From Timburyella sp030842085 (GTDB lineage Bacteria; Bacillota; Clostridia; Oscillospirales; Acutalibacteraceae): 64,000 bases of DNA. This document shows positions 1-8,802 of the stretch, piece by piece. The stretch spans positions 1-64,000 of the forward strand of contig JAUUSE010000004.1 in the NCBI GenBank assembly GCA_030842085.1, written 5' to 3'. A program made the translations under genes and the position numbers. The notes below the pieces were generated by a model that saw only the letters and a program-made list of their open reading frames with translations, had not been told where the DNA came from and did not search any database. Position 1 is the stretch's first letter; every line of letters begins with the position of its first letter.

Positions 1-43
1 GTATCGGTTGAGCAAAAGTCAGCGTGGGAATGGTGTGGTATCT

Positions 44-190
44 TTATCTAAGTGATACCCCCCGCTCCCATTTTGATACCGCCTTGTCGGTTACTCCAAG
101 CTGCTCTGCCAAGTCTTTTTGAGTCATGCCTTTGGATTTTCTCAGCTCGCTTATAAGCTCTCCTATCTTCGTCATTTTTTCGTTGTCCAT
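44..190 (-). pseudogene. Truncated XRE-family helix-turn-helix regulator (fragment)
   Basis: Reading leftward from an ATG at 190, preceded by an AAAGGATAAG-like ribosome binding site, this frame gives 48 residues of a Cro/CI helix-turn-helix. Visible motifs are KIGELISELRKSKGMTQKDL and VTDKAVSKWERGVSL, the classic start of a clostridial XRE regulator. The frame then stops at a TAA (44-46), just where family members continue with a PDI-type helix and a C-terminal region. A run of six G/C at 58-63 lies just before the loss of homology, so an indel is plausible. I call it a broken or decayed gene; the left window edge prevents checking for a continuation. Confidence 0.6.
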
Positions 191-361
191 AGCCCTTATC
201 CTTTCGCATTTCTTGATATTCAAATTTTAAAGGAAAAGCGCCAAAACAGCAACCGATTTTTAGTCGACGCCTTACTCTACCGTTGGTTTACATCTCAGAT
301 ATACTGCCGTTATCATCTTTAAGACCTTCTCGCCATAATATTTATTTTATCAATGCAAAAG

Positions 362-1546
362 TTACCCGACATTTTCCTCTTTCATTTTCTGACGCAGACG
401 TCTGCGCGTGCGGTTTAAATGACGCTCAAAATATCCGCCGGAAATAAATTCAGCTAAAACATACTGGTCGTACACAGGCACCGTGCAGGAGTAAAAGCCG
501 AGCTTTTCTATGTAAAGGCGCTCCAGACTCTCCGGCAAAATCATATACCCCATTCGCATAGACGGCGCTATGCTTTTTGAAAAGGTATTAAGATATATGA
601 CCAAGCCGTCGTTATCCATTGAGTAAATCGTTTCAACCGGCTTTATGCCTACTGCAAATTCTGAATCTATATCATCCTCAACAATAACCGAGCCCACCCG
701 GCGCGCCCATGCAAGATATTCATACCGCTTTGACGCGTTTGCCGTAGCTCCCGTAGGGTAGCTGTTGAAAGGAGTAACATGAAGCACGTTGGCCTTTGTC
801 CTCATAAGCTCTGATGTAAGTATGCCGTTTAAGTCCATATCGAGCATATCGCAGCGTGCGCCGTTGGCCTCATAAACTGCGCGTATTTTTTCATATGACG
901 GATTTTCCAGCCCATATATCTTGTCCCTGCCCAGCAGAAGCACCGTCATGCCGTAAAAATACTCCGAGCCGGAGCCTATTATTATCCTGCTGTACGGAAC
1001 GCTCATGCCCCTGTATCTTAAAAGATAATCTGAAATGGCTTTTCGCAAAATTTCGCAGCCAAGCGGCGGTGATTTTATCAGAAGCTCACTGCCGTATTTA
1101 GATATTACTCTGCGCATAATCTTTGAATATTCCGCAAATTGAAATCCGATGTTGCCTTGCGGCCCATTTGTCAGTATGTTGGCTGCATTTTTCTCCGGCT
1201 CTGTTTTTTCATACGCTCCGATTTGTACAGCAGGTCCCGCAGCGGATTCTGCTCCTTGGCGCTTTGATATGTTCGGCAAGCCCAACGATACGGACGCCAT
1301 TTCTTCCGGCGCACATACAAAATACCCGCTGCGCTCGCGGGAATATACATACCCCTCGTCAATAAGCATTTGATAGCTTGAAGCTATGGTCAGCACGCTG
1401 ACCCCCAAATGCTCTGCCATCGCTCTTTTAGACGGCAGCCTTTCTCCGGCACCAATTATATTATTCCTTATATCTTCCTTTATTCTTTCGCAAATATATT
1501 CATATATCGGTTTATCTTTCCTGTTATTTAAATTATAAGTCAGCAT
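362..1546 (-). CDS. MocR/PdxR-like GntR-aminotransferase regulator, C-terminally short
   Basis: MocR regulators fuse a GntR winged helix to a fold-type I aminotransferase domain that senses pyridoxal phosphate (PLP) or an amine. Residues 10-75 form the GntR DNA-binding domain (GERLPSKRAMAEHLGVS). Residues about 130-394 form the aminotransferase domain, with the EDDIDSEF motif near 290 and the PLP lysine K324 in TFSKSIAPSMRMGY. The protein has 394 residues, while family members usually have 450-480, and it ends at RRRLRQKMKEENVG, where the small C-terminal subdomain should begin. About 70-80 residues are therefore missing. It is divergent from an ECF transporter gene, which suggests control of vitamin B6 uptake (inference). 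The truncation may leave it a constitutive DNA binder or inactive. Confidence 0.85.
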   Translation of the reverse strand: MLTYNLNNRKDKPIYEYICERIKEDIRNNIIGAGERLPSKRAMAEHLGVSVLTIASSYQMLIDEGYVYSRERSGYFVCAPEEMASVSLGLPNISKRQGAESAAGPAVQIGAYEKTEPEKNAANILTNGPQGNIGFQFAEYSKIMRRVISKYGSELLIKSPPLGCEILRKAISDYLLRYRGMSVPYSRIIIGSGSEYFYGMTVLLLGRDKIYGLENPSYEKIRAVYEANGARCDMLDMDLNGILTSELMRTKANVLHVTPFNSYPTGATANASKRYEYLAWARRVGSVIVEDDIDSEFAVGIKPVETIYSMDNDGLVIYLNTFSKSIAPSMRMGYMILPESLERLYIEKLGFYSCTVPVYDQYVLAEFISGGYFERHLNRTRRRLRQKMKEENVG

Positions 1547-1581
1547 CTGGTTATGTAAAAAAATCTCCTTTTGGTTATTTT

Positions 1582-1606
1582 ATATTATCAGATAATATTA
1601 TATAAT
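1582..1606. promoter_or_regulatory. Candidate operator (17-bp palindrome) and -10 box in divergent promoter region
   Basis: Positions 1582-1598 are a perfect inverted repeat, ATATTATC-A-GATAATAT, with 8-bp arms. It sits midway between the divergent MocR-type gene and the ECF gene. A TATAAT hexamer follows at 1601-1606 and could be the rightward -10 box, which places the palindrome over the -35 region. An adjacent MocR-type protein would be the natural ligand (inference). The AT-richness means a chance palindrome cannot be excluded. Confidence 0.45.
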
Positions 1607-1635
1607 TTGTGCACTAACTTGTAAAGGTGATTGAT

Positions 1636-2166
1636 ATGATAAAGAGTAAAAAAAATATCGCAATATTTTCTGCAAAGCTTATAACGGCAACGGCAATATT
1701 TATGGCGCTGAACATCGCCATGAGCTCTTTTGGAATACCCGTGCCCGGCGGACATTTTTATTTAAACGATATAGTAATTTGCACCGCTGCAATTCTGCTC
1801 GACCCAATCTCGGCATTTGTAGTCGGAGGCGTAGGCTCTTTTTTAGGGGACCTATTTTTCTATCCCCTGCCGATGTTTGTCTCTCTCATCACGCACGGGC
1901 TTCAGGCCGTTGTTATCTCTCTGTGCACGCGGCATCTGCTTAAAAATCACAGGATGGCCGCCTCTGTTATCGGAGTATCGCTTGGCGCAATAATTATGGT
2001 TGTGGGGTACTCATTAGGCAGGGCCTTTATTTACAGCACGCCGGAGTATGCCATGCTAAAGCTTCCGTATCAAATTCTTCAGGCCGGTATCGGGGCGGTG
2101 CTGTCAATAATACTCTGCTATAAATGCAAGCTCATCAAAATTTACAACAAGATTTTTAATATTTAA
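1636..2166 (+). CDS. ECF transporter S component, probable vitamin B6 (PdxU-like) uptake
   Basis: This is a small, very hydrophobic membrane protein of 176 residues with about six predicted transmembrane segments, as in substrate-binding S components of energy-coupling factor importers. The stretch GGHFYLNDIVICTAAILLDP followed by SAFVVGGVGSFLGDL is typical of the family. An ATG at 1636 is preceded by AAAGGTG at 1624-1630 and is preferred over the in-frame GTG at 1627, which lies inside that ribosome binding site. No EcfA/EcfT genes are nearby, so it would use a shared module. The divergent MocR regulator makes pyridoxine or a related compound the likely substrate (inference). A strong terminator follows. 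Confidence 0.82.
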   Translation: MIKSKKNIAIFSAKLITATAIFMALNIAMSSFGIPVPGGHFYLNDIVICTAAILLDPISAFVVGGVGSFLGDLFFYPLPMFVSLITHGLQAVVISLCTRHLLKNHRMAASVIGVSLGAIIMVVGYSLGRAFIYSTPEYAMLKLPYQILQAGIGAVLSIILCYKCKLIKIYNKIFNI

Positions 2167-2191
2167 AAATCCCCTCTAATATTTGTATAAA

Positions 2192-2238
2192 AAAGCTCAA
2201 ATTGGGGCGCCTGCTAAAAAAGGCGCCCCAAGCTTTTT
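2192..2238 (+). terminator. Intrinsic terminator after the ECF S-component gene
   Basis: TTGGGGCGCC (2202-2211) pairs with GGCGCCCCAA (2222-2231). The stem is extended by AAAAGCT upstream and AGCTTTTT downstream, which supplies the U-tract. Confidence 0.85.
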
Positions 2239-2310
2239 AGGAAGTTCATATTTTGTAATCAGCAGATAAAATGTTAGCGTCAAAATATGATGCTTAATAT
2301 ATCTTTGGTT

Positions 2311-3195
2311 TTATAACTGGCTGTATATTTCAATTTCACTTTCATAATATTGTTCCTGAAAATGGACTGCTTGTAAAATTTTGTTTTTATTAAAATTTAA
2401 TCCTTCAGGTGCGGCGACGAGCTTATCTTCCACATCGTTTCGGCGATGAACTATTCCAATAATACAGGCCGTATATTCTTCAACCGGAACATCTACGCCA
2501 AGCAGGTACACATCGAGTTCTTCCCCGTCGCCGCCAAATACGTTCGGTATATACCCGTAATTGATAGGATAGATAAGTTCTGGGTGCTTAGGGTGCATGC
2601 TTCCAATAGGCCTGTCTATTTTTATATTTACTGTTTTTCCAAGATAGGACTTTACAAGCGCTTTTCTCAAAGTAAAGACGATAAAATCGTGTTTCCCCAT
2701 CAGATATTTTTCTCTTCCGTTATCAATGGGAACTTGCTGGGCAAGGCTTACCTTTAGAGATTCATACTCTTTTGCAGCCGAAAGTGTGTTGTTAAGATAA
2801 TCTCTGAAATTTATGTAATTTATCCAATCCATACTATTTGTACGGACAACATGAATGAAATGCGTTTGCAAATCTCCCGTACCTTCATAAAAGCTGCCGC
2901 AAGCAAACAACAGCTGGTTTTTGATATATGCTTGTGCATTGGGACGATAGTAAAAACCAGCGTCCTTTAATTCTCTTTCAAAACTTAGGATATCATTGAA
3001 ATCATCAACTGCGAGCGCAATATCAATAATCGGTTTTGCCTTTATGGAAAGTATGGAAGTGCTCCCAACATGCTGAATGTCTTTTATGACATTGCCTAAT
3101 ATCTTCTTCAAACGAGAAATTGTATTCTGGGCTTCAAATTCCCATTCTTTTTCGTGTTCGCACAGCTTTACCGCTCCTCGTTTCAAGCCAATCAT
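2311..3195 (-). CDS. GrpB-family nucleotidyltransferase-like domain fused to inorganic-pyrophosphatase-like domain
   Basis: The 294-residue product has two recognisable parts. Residues 1-175 match the GrpB/UPF0157 family (QHVGSTSILSIKAKPIIDI, a nucleotidyltransferase-like fold of unknown substrate). Residues about 185-280 resemble family I inorganic pyrophosphatase: INYGYIPNVFGGDGEELDVY contains the Asp/Glu-rich metal-binding signature, followed by EDKLVAAP. A pyrophosphatase next to a nucleotidyltransferase-like domain suggests that pyrophosphate released by the first is hydrolysed by the second, or that the second is a related hydrolase (inference). No frameshift is needed to join the parts. 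The gene lies downstream of the DUF2344 gene, separated by a hairpin. Confidence 0.8.
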   Translation of the reverse strand: MIGLKRGAVKLCEHEKEWEFEAQNTISRLKKILGNVIKDIQHVGSTSILSIKAKPIIDIALAVDDFNDILSFERELKDAGFYYRPNAQAYIKNQLLFACGSFYEGTGDLQTHFIHVVRTNSMDWINYINFRDYLNNTLSAAKEYESLKVSLAQQVPIDNGREKYLMGKHDFIVFTLRKALVKSYLGKTVNIKIDRPIGSMHPKHPELIYPINYGYIPNVFGGDGEELDVYLLGVDVPVEEYTACIIGIVHRRNDVEDKLVAAPEGLNFNKNKILQAVHFQEQYYESEIEIYSQL

Positions 3196-3267
3196 TGCCT
3201 AACCTCCAAACAACCGTTTTATCGTATAAAACAACCTTATTTTACTATTTTCCATTAACTTGCAAAA

Positions 3268-3310
3268 CCAAATGGGAGACAGCTTACTTGCAAAGCGTCT
3301 CCCTTTGATA
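3268..3310 (-). terminator. Probable terminator below the DUF2344 gene
   Basis: GGGAGAC (3274-3280) pairs with GTCTCCC (3297-3303). On the minus strand the stem is followed by ATTTGGTTTTG, a weak U-rich tail. It lies just after the stop of the gene ending at 3325. Confidence 0.5.
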
Positions 3311-3324
3311 GTCCTTTTGTTTTT

Positions 3325-3993
3325 CTATTTAAGCTCATTTTCTCCTACTAAACACAAATTTCTTGTTATGCTTAAAGTATCCAATTTTCCAAAGCGCTTT
3401 TCGGCTGCGCTTATTACAAGCGGAGGATTTATATTAAGACGGCTGCCCGCCGGAAGTATAACAGTCATATCGGCAGATGATTCATCGGCGGAAAATGAAA
3501 CCAGCCGGCAGTAAACCTCAAGCTCTTTGATTTCCGGAGCTTGTATTCCCCGTCGACCCTTTTTCTTTTTAGCTGCCTTTTCGACCGTTATATTTCCATT
3601 GAAAAATTCAGATAAATCTTTTGGCGAAATTTCTTCTGTAAAGCCAAGGCGTATATTGTACTCTGCACCAGATATATCTGCAAAGCTGTCTACGGGGTCG
3701 CTTACGTCCGTCACAGCTATATTCTCCGGCATAACGGCGCTTAATTGCTCGGCTATCTTGCTGTTTTCACATAAATCATCTTCTATTTTAATGTCCATTG
3801 CCTCATGCAGCGCTTCAATTCCTATCGGCAGCGGCTGCGCAAACACCATATGAAGATGCGGATTAAACCCTTCCGTATACCATGCCGGCACCCTGCTGCG
3901 CCTTATGCAGCGCGTAAACAGCCGTACCAAGTCCAAATGCGATATGTATTTTGCACCGCCTGTTTTTTTAAACCATATTCTGACATTTTTCAA
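3325..3993 (-). CDS. TIGR03936/DUF2344 radical-SAM-associated protein
   Basis: This family always accompanies the large radical-SAM protein encoded just upstream; its exact role is unknown, with tRNA or rRNA modification often suggested. The conserved start VRIWFKKTGGAKYISHLDL and the motif YTEGFNPHLHMVFAQPLPIG identify it. The start is placed at a TTG (3991-3993) that has GGGAGG eight bases upstream. That gives 222 residues, the usual family size. The frame stays open to 4182, but the extra 63 residues look unlike the family. The C-terminal KKKKGRR segment is basic. Confidence 0.85.
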   Translation of the reverse strand: MKNVRIWFKKTGGAKYISHLDLVRLFTRCIRRSRVPAWYTEGFNPHLHMVFAQPLPIGIEALHEAMDIKIEDDLCENSKIAEQLSAVMPENIAVTDVSDPVDSFADISGAEYNIRLGFTEEISPKDLSEFFNGNITVEKAAKKKKGRRGIQAPEIKELEVYCRLVSFSADESSADMTVILPAGSRLNINPPLVISAAEKRFGKLDTLSITRNLCLVGENELK

Positions 3994-4289
3994 ATGATAT
4001 TGCCTCCCATATAAATCCTGCGCTTGCCCGCAGCAAAAGCTAAGCTCGAAGTGCAATGCCTTAACGCAGCGAATAATCCGACATGATAAAGCACCGCAGC
4101 GCTTTAGCAATAATGTTTTTAGCCTAACATCACATAACCAATTTTTCGCTGCTTTATGGCCCGGCAGTTTATGCAGCCTCAAATAATTCCGTCAGGATGC
4201 CGCATAATATTGCGAAAATCTTCAAATGCAAATGGCGGTTACCACCGTTAATTTATGCACGCCTGCTCCAAGCTTGCCCTACACGACAA

Positions 4290-6143
4290 TTAATTGTCGC
4301 GCCTTTCTATACATATTCCGCTTTTAAAGCATGTGGCGCCGCAATGCGAGCAGTTTTCCCGGCAGTTTTGTGTAGTAATCCCCTGCTCTGCTTTCTTCAT
4401 CTCTTCAATTAAAAACTTTTTGCTTACACCATAGTCCATAATATCCCATGGCAAAGCCTCGTCAAACGAGCGCTCTCTGTTTGCATAAAATTCCGGAGCA
4501 AGTTCGTTTGCCTCAAAAGCCGACCTCCATTTGCCGATATTAAAGAAGTCGTCCCAGCTGTCAAAATGGCAGCCGGATTTATAGGCGTCATATATAACTT
4601 TGCCTATGCGCCTATCACCCCTTGAAATCGCGCTCTCCATCAGGCTCATATCGCTGTCGTTCCAGCTTACCGATATCTTCTTAGTGCGTATATGCTCGAG
4701 CAAAAGCTTTTGCTTGCGCTGTATCTCTTCACCCGTGTCCTGAGCGTGCCACTGAAACGGCGTATGCGGCTTTGGCGTAAAGGTTGAGAGTCCTATAGAT
4801 ACGCTTATAGCCTTGCCCTTCTGGCGCGTAGGAAGCGAGTAATATAAATCCACAATTTTCTGCGCAAGGTCGGCAATGCCTATTATGTCATCGTCCGTCT
4901 CAAACGGCAGGCCAAGCATAAAGTACAGCTTAACCGCCGTATACCCTTTCTCAAACACGCGCTGGCACGAGCTCATTATATCCTCTTCCGTGATATTCTT
5001 GTTAATTATATCGCGCAGGCGCTGCGTACCCGCCTCCGGCGCAAAGGTTATGCCGGTTTTGCGCACGCTGTTTATTTTCTCCGCCAGTTCGTCGGGAAAG
5101 TTGTCTATTCTCAGCGACGGAAGATTAATGCTTGTACGCTCGTCGTCCGTCCAGCTCAGCAGCTCATTAAGCAGCGGCTCAAGCTCCGTATAATCGCTGG
5201 TACTCAGCGAGAGCAGCGACAGCTCCTCATAGCCGGTGTTGTCACACAGCTCATGCGCCTGACGGTTGGACACCTCGCTCGATTTTTCCCTTACAGGACG
5301 GTAAATAAATCCCGCCTGACAGAAGCGGCAGCCGCGAATACATCCCCTGAATATTTCCTGTACGGCGCGGTCGTGTACCGTTTCAACAAAAGGCACTACA
5401 AAATTTTCCGGATAATAACAGCTGTCCAAATCCTTTATAATACGCTTGCGCACGCGCGCCGGGGCGCCGGAATGCGGCGTATATGATTTTATTGTGCCGT
5501 TTTCGTTATACTCAACCTCATAAAACGACGGTACATATATTCCCTCAATTTGTGCCGCTTTCTTTAAAAATTCCTGCTTTGTATCTCCATTTTTTTTGCA
5601 GTCTATATACAGCTTTGAAAGCTCGATGTTTACCTCCTCGCCCTCGCCCTGTATAAATATATCTATAAAGTCGGACAGCGGCTCCGGATTGCATACGCAA
5701 GGGCCGCCCGCGATTACTATATTTTTAAGCGTGCGCCTATTTTTCGCATAAAGCTCTATGCCGCCTATCTCCAGCATATTAAGCACGTTTGTATAGCTAA
5801 GCTCATACTGCATAGTAAAGCCTATCATGTCAAATTCATCAAGCGTGTCGCGGCTTTCGAGCCCATACAGCTTTATACCATGCTCCAACATTTGCTCCTG
5901 CATGTCCGGCCATGGATTAAAAACACGCTCGCACCATATATTGTCTTCATTGTTATAAAGACCGTATAATATTTTCATGCCTAAATGCGACATGCCGATA
6001 TCATATACATCGGGAAAGCAGAATGCAAACCTCATATCGACGTCCGCCTTGCTCTTTACTACGCTTCCCTGCTCGCCGCCGGTATATCTGCCGGGCTTTT
6101 GAACTTTCAGCAGAACCTCTTCAAGCTTTTCAGATACGTTCAT
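4290..6143 (-). CDS. TIGR03960 B12-binding-like radical SAM protein
   Basis: A 617-residue radical SAM enzyme. The N-terminal third resembles a cobalamin-binding Rossmann domain without an obvious His ligand (FCFPDVYDIGMSHLGMKILY). The radical SAM cluster motif CIRGCRFCQAGF lies near residue 270, and a C-terminal cysteine cluster (CSHCGATCF) is present. The full-length family forms a conserved pair with the DUF2344 protein, which follows about 300 bp downstream. In many Clostridia the order is spoIVFA-spoIVFB-this gene-DUF2344-rng-rplU-rpmA. The first four are kept here, but rng, rplU and rpmA are not. The start ATG at 6143 follows GGGGCGAGA. Between it and the DUF2344 start (3994-4289) I see no gene. 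Confidence 0.9.
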   Translation of the reverse strand: MNVSEKLEEVLLKVQKPGRYTGGEQGSVVKSKADVDMRFAFCFPDVYDIGMSHLGMKILYGLYNNEDNIWCERVFNPWPDMQEQMLEHGIKLYGLESRDTLDEFDMIGFTMQYELSYTNVLNMLEIGGIELYAKNRRTLKNIVIAGGPCVCNPEPLSDFIDIFIQGEGEEVNIELSKLYIDCKKNGDTKQEFLKKAAQIEGIYVPSFYEVEYNENGTIKSYTPHSGAPARVRKRIIKDLDSCYYPENFVVPFVETVHDRAVQEIFRGCIRGCRFCQAGFIYRPVREKSSEVSNRQAHELCDNTGYEELSLLSLSTSDYTELEPLLNELLSWTDDERTSINLPSLRIDNFPDELAEKINSVRKTGITFAPEAGTQRLRDIINKNITEEDIMSSCQRVFEKGYTAVKLYFMLGLPFETDDDIIGIADLAQKIVDLYYSLPTRQKGKAISVSIGLSTFTPKPHTPFQWHAQDTGEEIQRKQKLLLEHIRTKKISVSWNDSDMSLMESAISRGDRRIGKVIYDAYKSGCHFDSWDDFFNIGKWRSAFEANELAPEFYANRERSFDEALPWDIMDYGVSKKFLIEEMKKAEQGITTQNCRENCSHCGATCFKSGICIERRDN

Positions 6144-6232
6144 TGTCTCGCCCCGTTTTTATCTTCTTATTATTACAGATTATAACATAAACCTACCGAT
6201 AGAAAAAGAAAAATATAAGCATAAATTTTAAA

Positions 6233-6265
6233 AGCCCTCCGCCTACTATTTTTCGGCGAAAGGCT
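6233..6265 (-). terminator. Possible terminator between spoIVFB and the radical-SAM gene
   Basis: AGCCCTCCGCC (6233-6243) can pair with GGCGAAAGGCT (6255-6265) with G-U pairs. On the minus strand the stem is followed by TTTTAAAATTT. It would end the spoIVF transcript and separate it from the next gene. The rest of 6266-6619 shows no gene or clear signal. Confidence 0.45.
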
Positions 6266-6619
6266 AACTTTAAGCTTCTTAATTTTCCAAATTAAATATA
6301 TTTACAGTTCGGTCTATGACTTTGCCGCATTGGCTCTGCACTTTACGCCTTTATGCATATCTGTATTCCTCCACCAGCTCTCTTTTGAAGTGGTTTTTGT
6401 GTTATGTTAACTTGATTTTGATAATCCGGATAATTGCAGCGGAGGTTTTGCAAAATGCAGGAGGGCTGACAAATCTTACGGCCGCACCGATTTATCAGCA
6501 GTACAAGAGCGATGTAAAATTTGCTTTGACGGCAGTTCGGTCGGCAGGCGAAGCTGGACTTAAATGTATCTGTCTTTTCATTTTTTTATTGTTTAAATAA
6601 ATTTGCAGCAAGCAAAGAT

Positions 6620-7225
6620 TTACTTTCGCAGCTTCAAAAGCATTAATATCAGCATATACAGTCCGGTTATAAGCACGGTGAGGTTATTATATCCGTATAA
6701 AAGCATCACCGCGCCGACTGTAATAAGTATGGCGATAAAAATGCACGACACTGCAAGACTTATCCTTTTTGCACTCTCTGAGGATAATTTTATAGACAAA
6801 ACATACTCTAATATTTTCCCGCCGTCGAGCTCAGATATCGGCAGCATGTTAAAGGCAGTCAGCGCCATGTTAGATGTACAAAACCAGAGAAACATCTCAT
6901 TTTTATCTGCAAAAAAATACATAGCAGCGCTTATTGCCGCAGTTATAGCGCCGGCAAGCGGCCCTGCTGCAAGTATTGCGATTTCTTTTTTATATGACAG
7001 CGCGCCCTTAGGCTTTATAATATGCAGAACCGCCGGCTTAAGCTCTATTCGCCGCGGCATAGCGCTAAGCAGCTTCATAGCCGCTATATGTCCAAGCTCA
7101 TGTATTATTACCGCCAATGCCGTGATGGACATCATACCCGTTTTATCTGTTAAAAAAAGCAGCGCTATGAAAGCGGTAAACGGCACGCTTATGTATATTT
7201 CACAGCCGAAAAGTTCAAATGTCAA
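6620..7225 (-). CDS. spoIVFB: M50 site-2 protease, SpoIVFB-type pro-sigma-K processing enzyme
   Basis: An integral membrane zinc protease of about 201 residues. HELGH near residue 42 and NMLPISELDGGK are the two zinc/catalytic motifs of M50 proteases, both intact. The TTG at 7223-7225 overlaps the TGA stop of the upstream M23 gene (TTGA) and has GGAGAG eight bases upstream; it gives the family-like start LTFELFGCEIYIS. The longer GTG start at 7249 would add eight residues. Pairing with an M23/SpoIVFA-like gene and location next to the TIGR03960 gene argue for SpoIVFB, which releases sigma-K in the mother cell. The overlap implies translational coupling. Confidence 0.85.
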   Translation of the reverse strand: MTFELFGCEIYISVPFTAFIALLFLTDKTGMMSITALAVIIHELGHIAAMKLLSAMPRRIELKPAVLHIIKPKGALSYKKEIAILAAGPLAGAITAAISAAMYFFADKNEMFLWFCTSNMALTAFNMLPISELDGGKILEYVLSIKLSSESAKRISLAVSCIFIAILITVGAVMLLYGYNNLTVLITGLYMLILMLLKLRK

Positions 7226-8100
7226 ATGCTCTGCTCTCCGACAAGCCACATGGGATTTATGCGCGTTCCGTTTATTCTTACCTCAAAATGGCAGTGCGCT
7301 CCCGTTGATACTCCCGTGCTGCCCACCTTTGCTATTGCCTGGCCCTTTTCTACTGTATCGCCTACGTTTAGCAGCGTTTCACTGCAGTGTGCGTACATTG
7401 TTTCAAGCCCCTCTCCGTGGGACAGCATTATATATATGCCATACGACGAGCTTTCACCCGTCTTGCTGACCGTGCCGGACATTGCTGCCCCTATATCTGA
7501 ACCGTATGGAGCGGCAATATCTACGCCATAATGCATTGCCAGCTTGCCGCTTATAGGATGTATACGATATCCATACTCATCGCTTATACGTCCGCTCAGC
7601 GGCATCTGCATACTGTTAATGTCCGCTGATTTTGCGTTCATCATGCTTTTGTATTCATTTACATCCATTGTGTATTTTCCGGTTTCTTCCTCTTCAGAAC
7701 TTGTACCCTGCGAGCTTTCTCCCGAAGCATCCGGTAAAGAGGAGGCAGCATCATTTGCCGCCGGATCCTGCGCTTCAGACGACTGCGGCTGCTGTGATTC
7801 AGCGCCGCCTGATGCGCTGCTTGTATTATCCGTGCCGGAGTCAAATACTCCAGTAACCGTCTGCATAACTTCTTCGACGCTTGTATAATCGTTGAACATT
7901 GAGATATATTTATCTCTTGTGAGCCTGTATATATCACCGCCTATAAATTTTATTATAAAGGCGGCTAATAAAGCTATAATACATATTATCAGCTGGGTTT
8001 TTATAAGTATTAAAATGCCTGCTCTTTTTTCTTTCTTTTTTTTAGGCGTTATAGGCAGTATTTCATCTTCCTCAAAAGAATTGTATTCGTTTTCTTCCAT
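7222..8100 (-). CDS. spoIVFA: Membrane-anchored M23 (LytM) protein, SpoIVFA-type
   Basis: A 292-residue protein. A short acidic/basic cytosolic start is followed by one transmembrane helix at about 30-50 (LIKTQLIICIIALLAAFIIK). A Ser/Gln-rich linker spans about 95-140, and a C-terminal M23 domain covers about 170-290. The metal-ligand motifs HYGVDIAAPYG and HCHFEVRING are present, so peptidase activity is possible. In B. subtilis SpoIVFA inhibits and anchors SpoIVFB and its LytM domain is catalytically degenerate. The start ATG at 8100 follows AAAGGAG. The overlap with spoIVFB supports a stoichiometric complex in the outer forespore membrane. Confidence 0.8.
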   Translation of the reverse strand: MEENEYNSFEEDEILPITPKKKKEKRAGILILIKTQLIICIIALLAAFIIKFIGGDIYRLTRDKYISMFNDYTSVEEVMQTVTGVFDSGTDNTSSASGGAESQQPQSSEAQDPAANDAASSLPDASGESSQGTSSEEEETGKYTMDVNEYKSMMNAKSADINSMQMPLSGRISDEYGYRIHPISGKLAMHYGVDIAAPYGSDIGAAMSGTVSKTGESSSYGIYIMLSHGEGLETMYAHCSETLLNVGDTVEKGQAIAKVGSTGVSTGAHCHFEVRINGTRINPMWLVGEQSI

Positions 8101-8295
8101 CTTGGCTCCTTTCTCCCTTAACAGGTACCTTCGATTTCGACTTTAGTTATATTTATGCTTTGTTGTCCAAAAAAATGTCTATTTTGCTCTCTCTTTTAAT
8201 ATTATCTATTGAATAAATATTAAAAATGTAGTAAGATAAAGATGTATAGATACATTTAAAGTCAGAAAAGATTCAGCAAAATTGGAGATAATATT

Positions 8296-8541
8296 ATGCA
8301 TGACCAAACCATGACTTTTTCACTTGGAAGCGACCATGAAAAGGAAATGAAGCAAATCCTTACGGCAGTTTATGATGCTCTTAAAGAAAAAGGCTATAAT
8401 CCTATTAATCAGATTGTCGGCTATATTCTTTCTGAAGACCCGACATATATAACCACGCACAACAACGCCAGAAATTTAATTAGGAGAATTGACCGCGACG
8501 AGTTGCTTCAGGCACTTGTTAAAAATTATCTTATAGGGTAG
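8296..8541 (+). CDS. ireB: IreB-family regulatory phosphoprotein (UPF0297)
   Basis: This 81-residue protein matches the small UPF0297/IreB family over its full length ([56 protein letters not shown]). In Enterococcus, IreB is phosphorylated by the PASTA kinase IreK and lowers cephalosporin resistance. The N-terminal threonines where IreB is modified are matched by T6 here (inference). In most Firmicutes the gene lies between alaS and ruvX; neither is present here. A PASTA kinase and its phosphatase lie at 43.4-46.3 kb in this window. The ribosome binding site is GGAGAT before the ATG. Confidence 0.88.
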   Translation: MHDQTMTFSLGSDHEKEMKQILTAVYDALKEKGYNPINQIVGYILSEDPTYITTHNNARNLIRRIDRDELLQALVKNYLIG

Positions 8542-8802
8542 TTTTGCACATAACAAGCCTTTACGGGTGCAAATCGCTGCTGCTGTAATATGGATAAATT
8601 TAGCTTTTTTATACCATATAAACTTAGCACGCAGACATGAACAGGAAAATATCTGCTGTAATTTTGACGTTATGTGTGAGATTACAAGATAATTAGCGCT
8701 GCTTTTTACAATATACTGTTATAATTCAACGTTAGTTTTTGCATAAAGCTCTAATTATCGTTATTTTAATTTTTATTTTATTTTTCTGAAAGGTGTGTAG
8801 AA

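Noticed and set aside
3994..4182. 63-residue N-terminal extension of the DUF2344 protein
   Set aside because: The TTG at 3993 has a perfect ribosome binding site and gives the family start; the extension is cysteine-rich and unlike any homologue.
6316..6600. 94-codon plus-strand frame between spoIVFB and the radical-SAM gene
   Set aside because: It faces the opposite way to its neighbours, lacks a ribosome binding site and shows no protein-like conservation.
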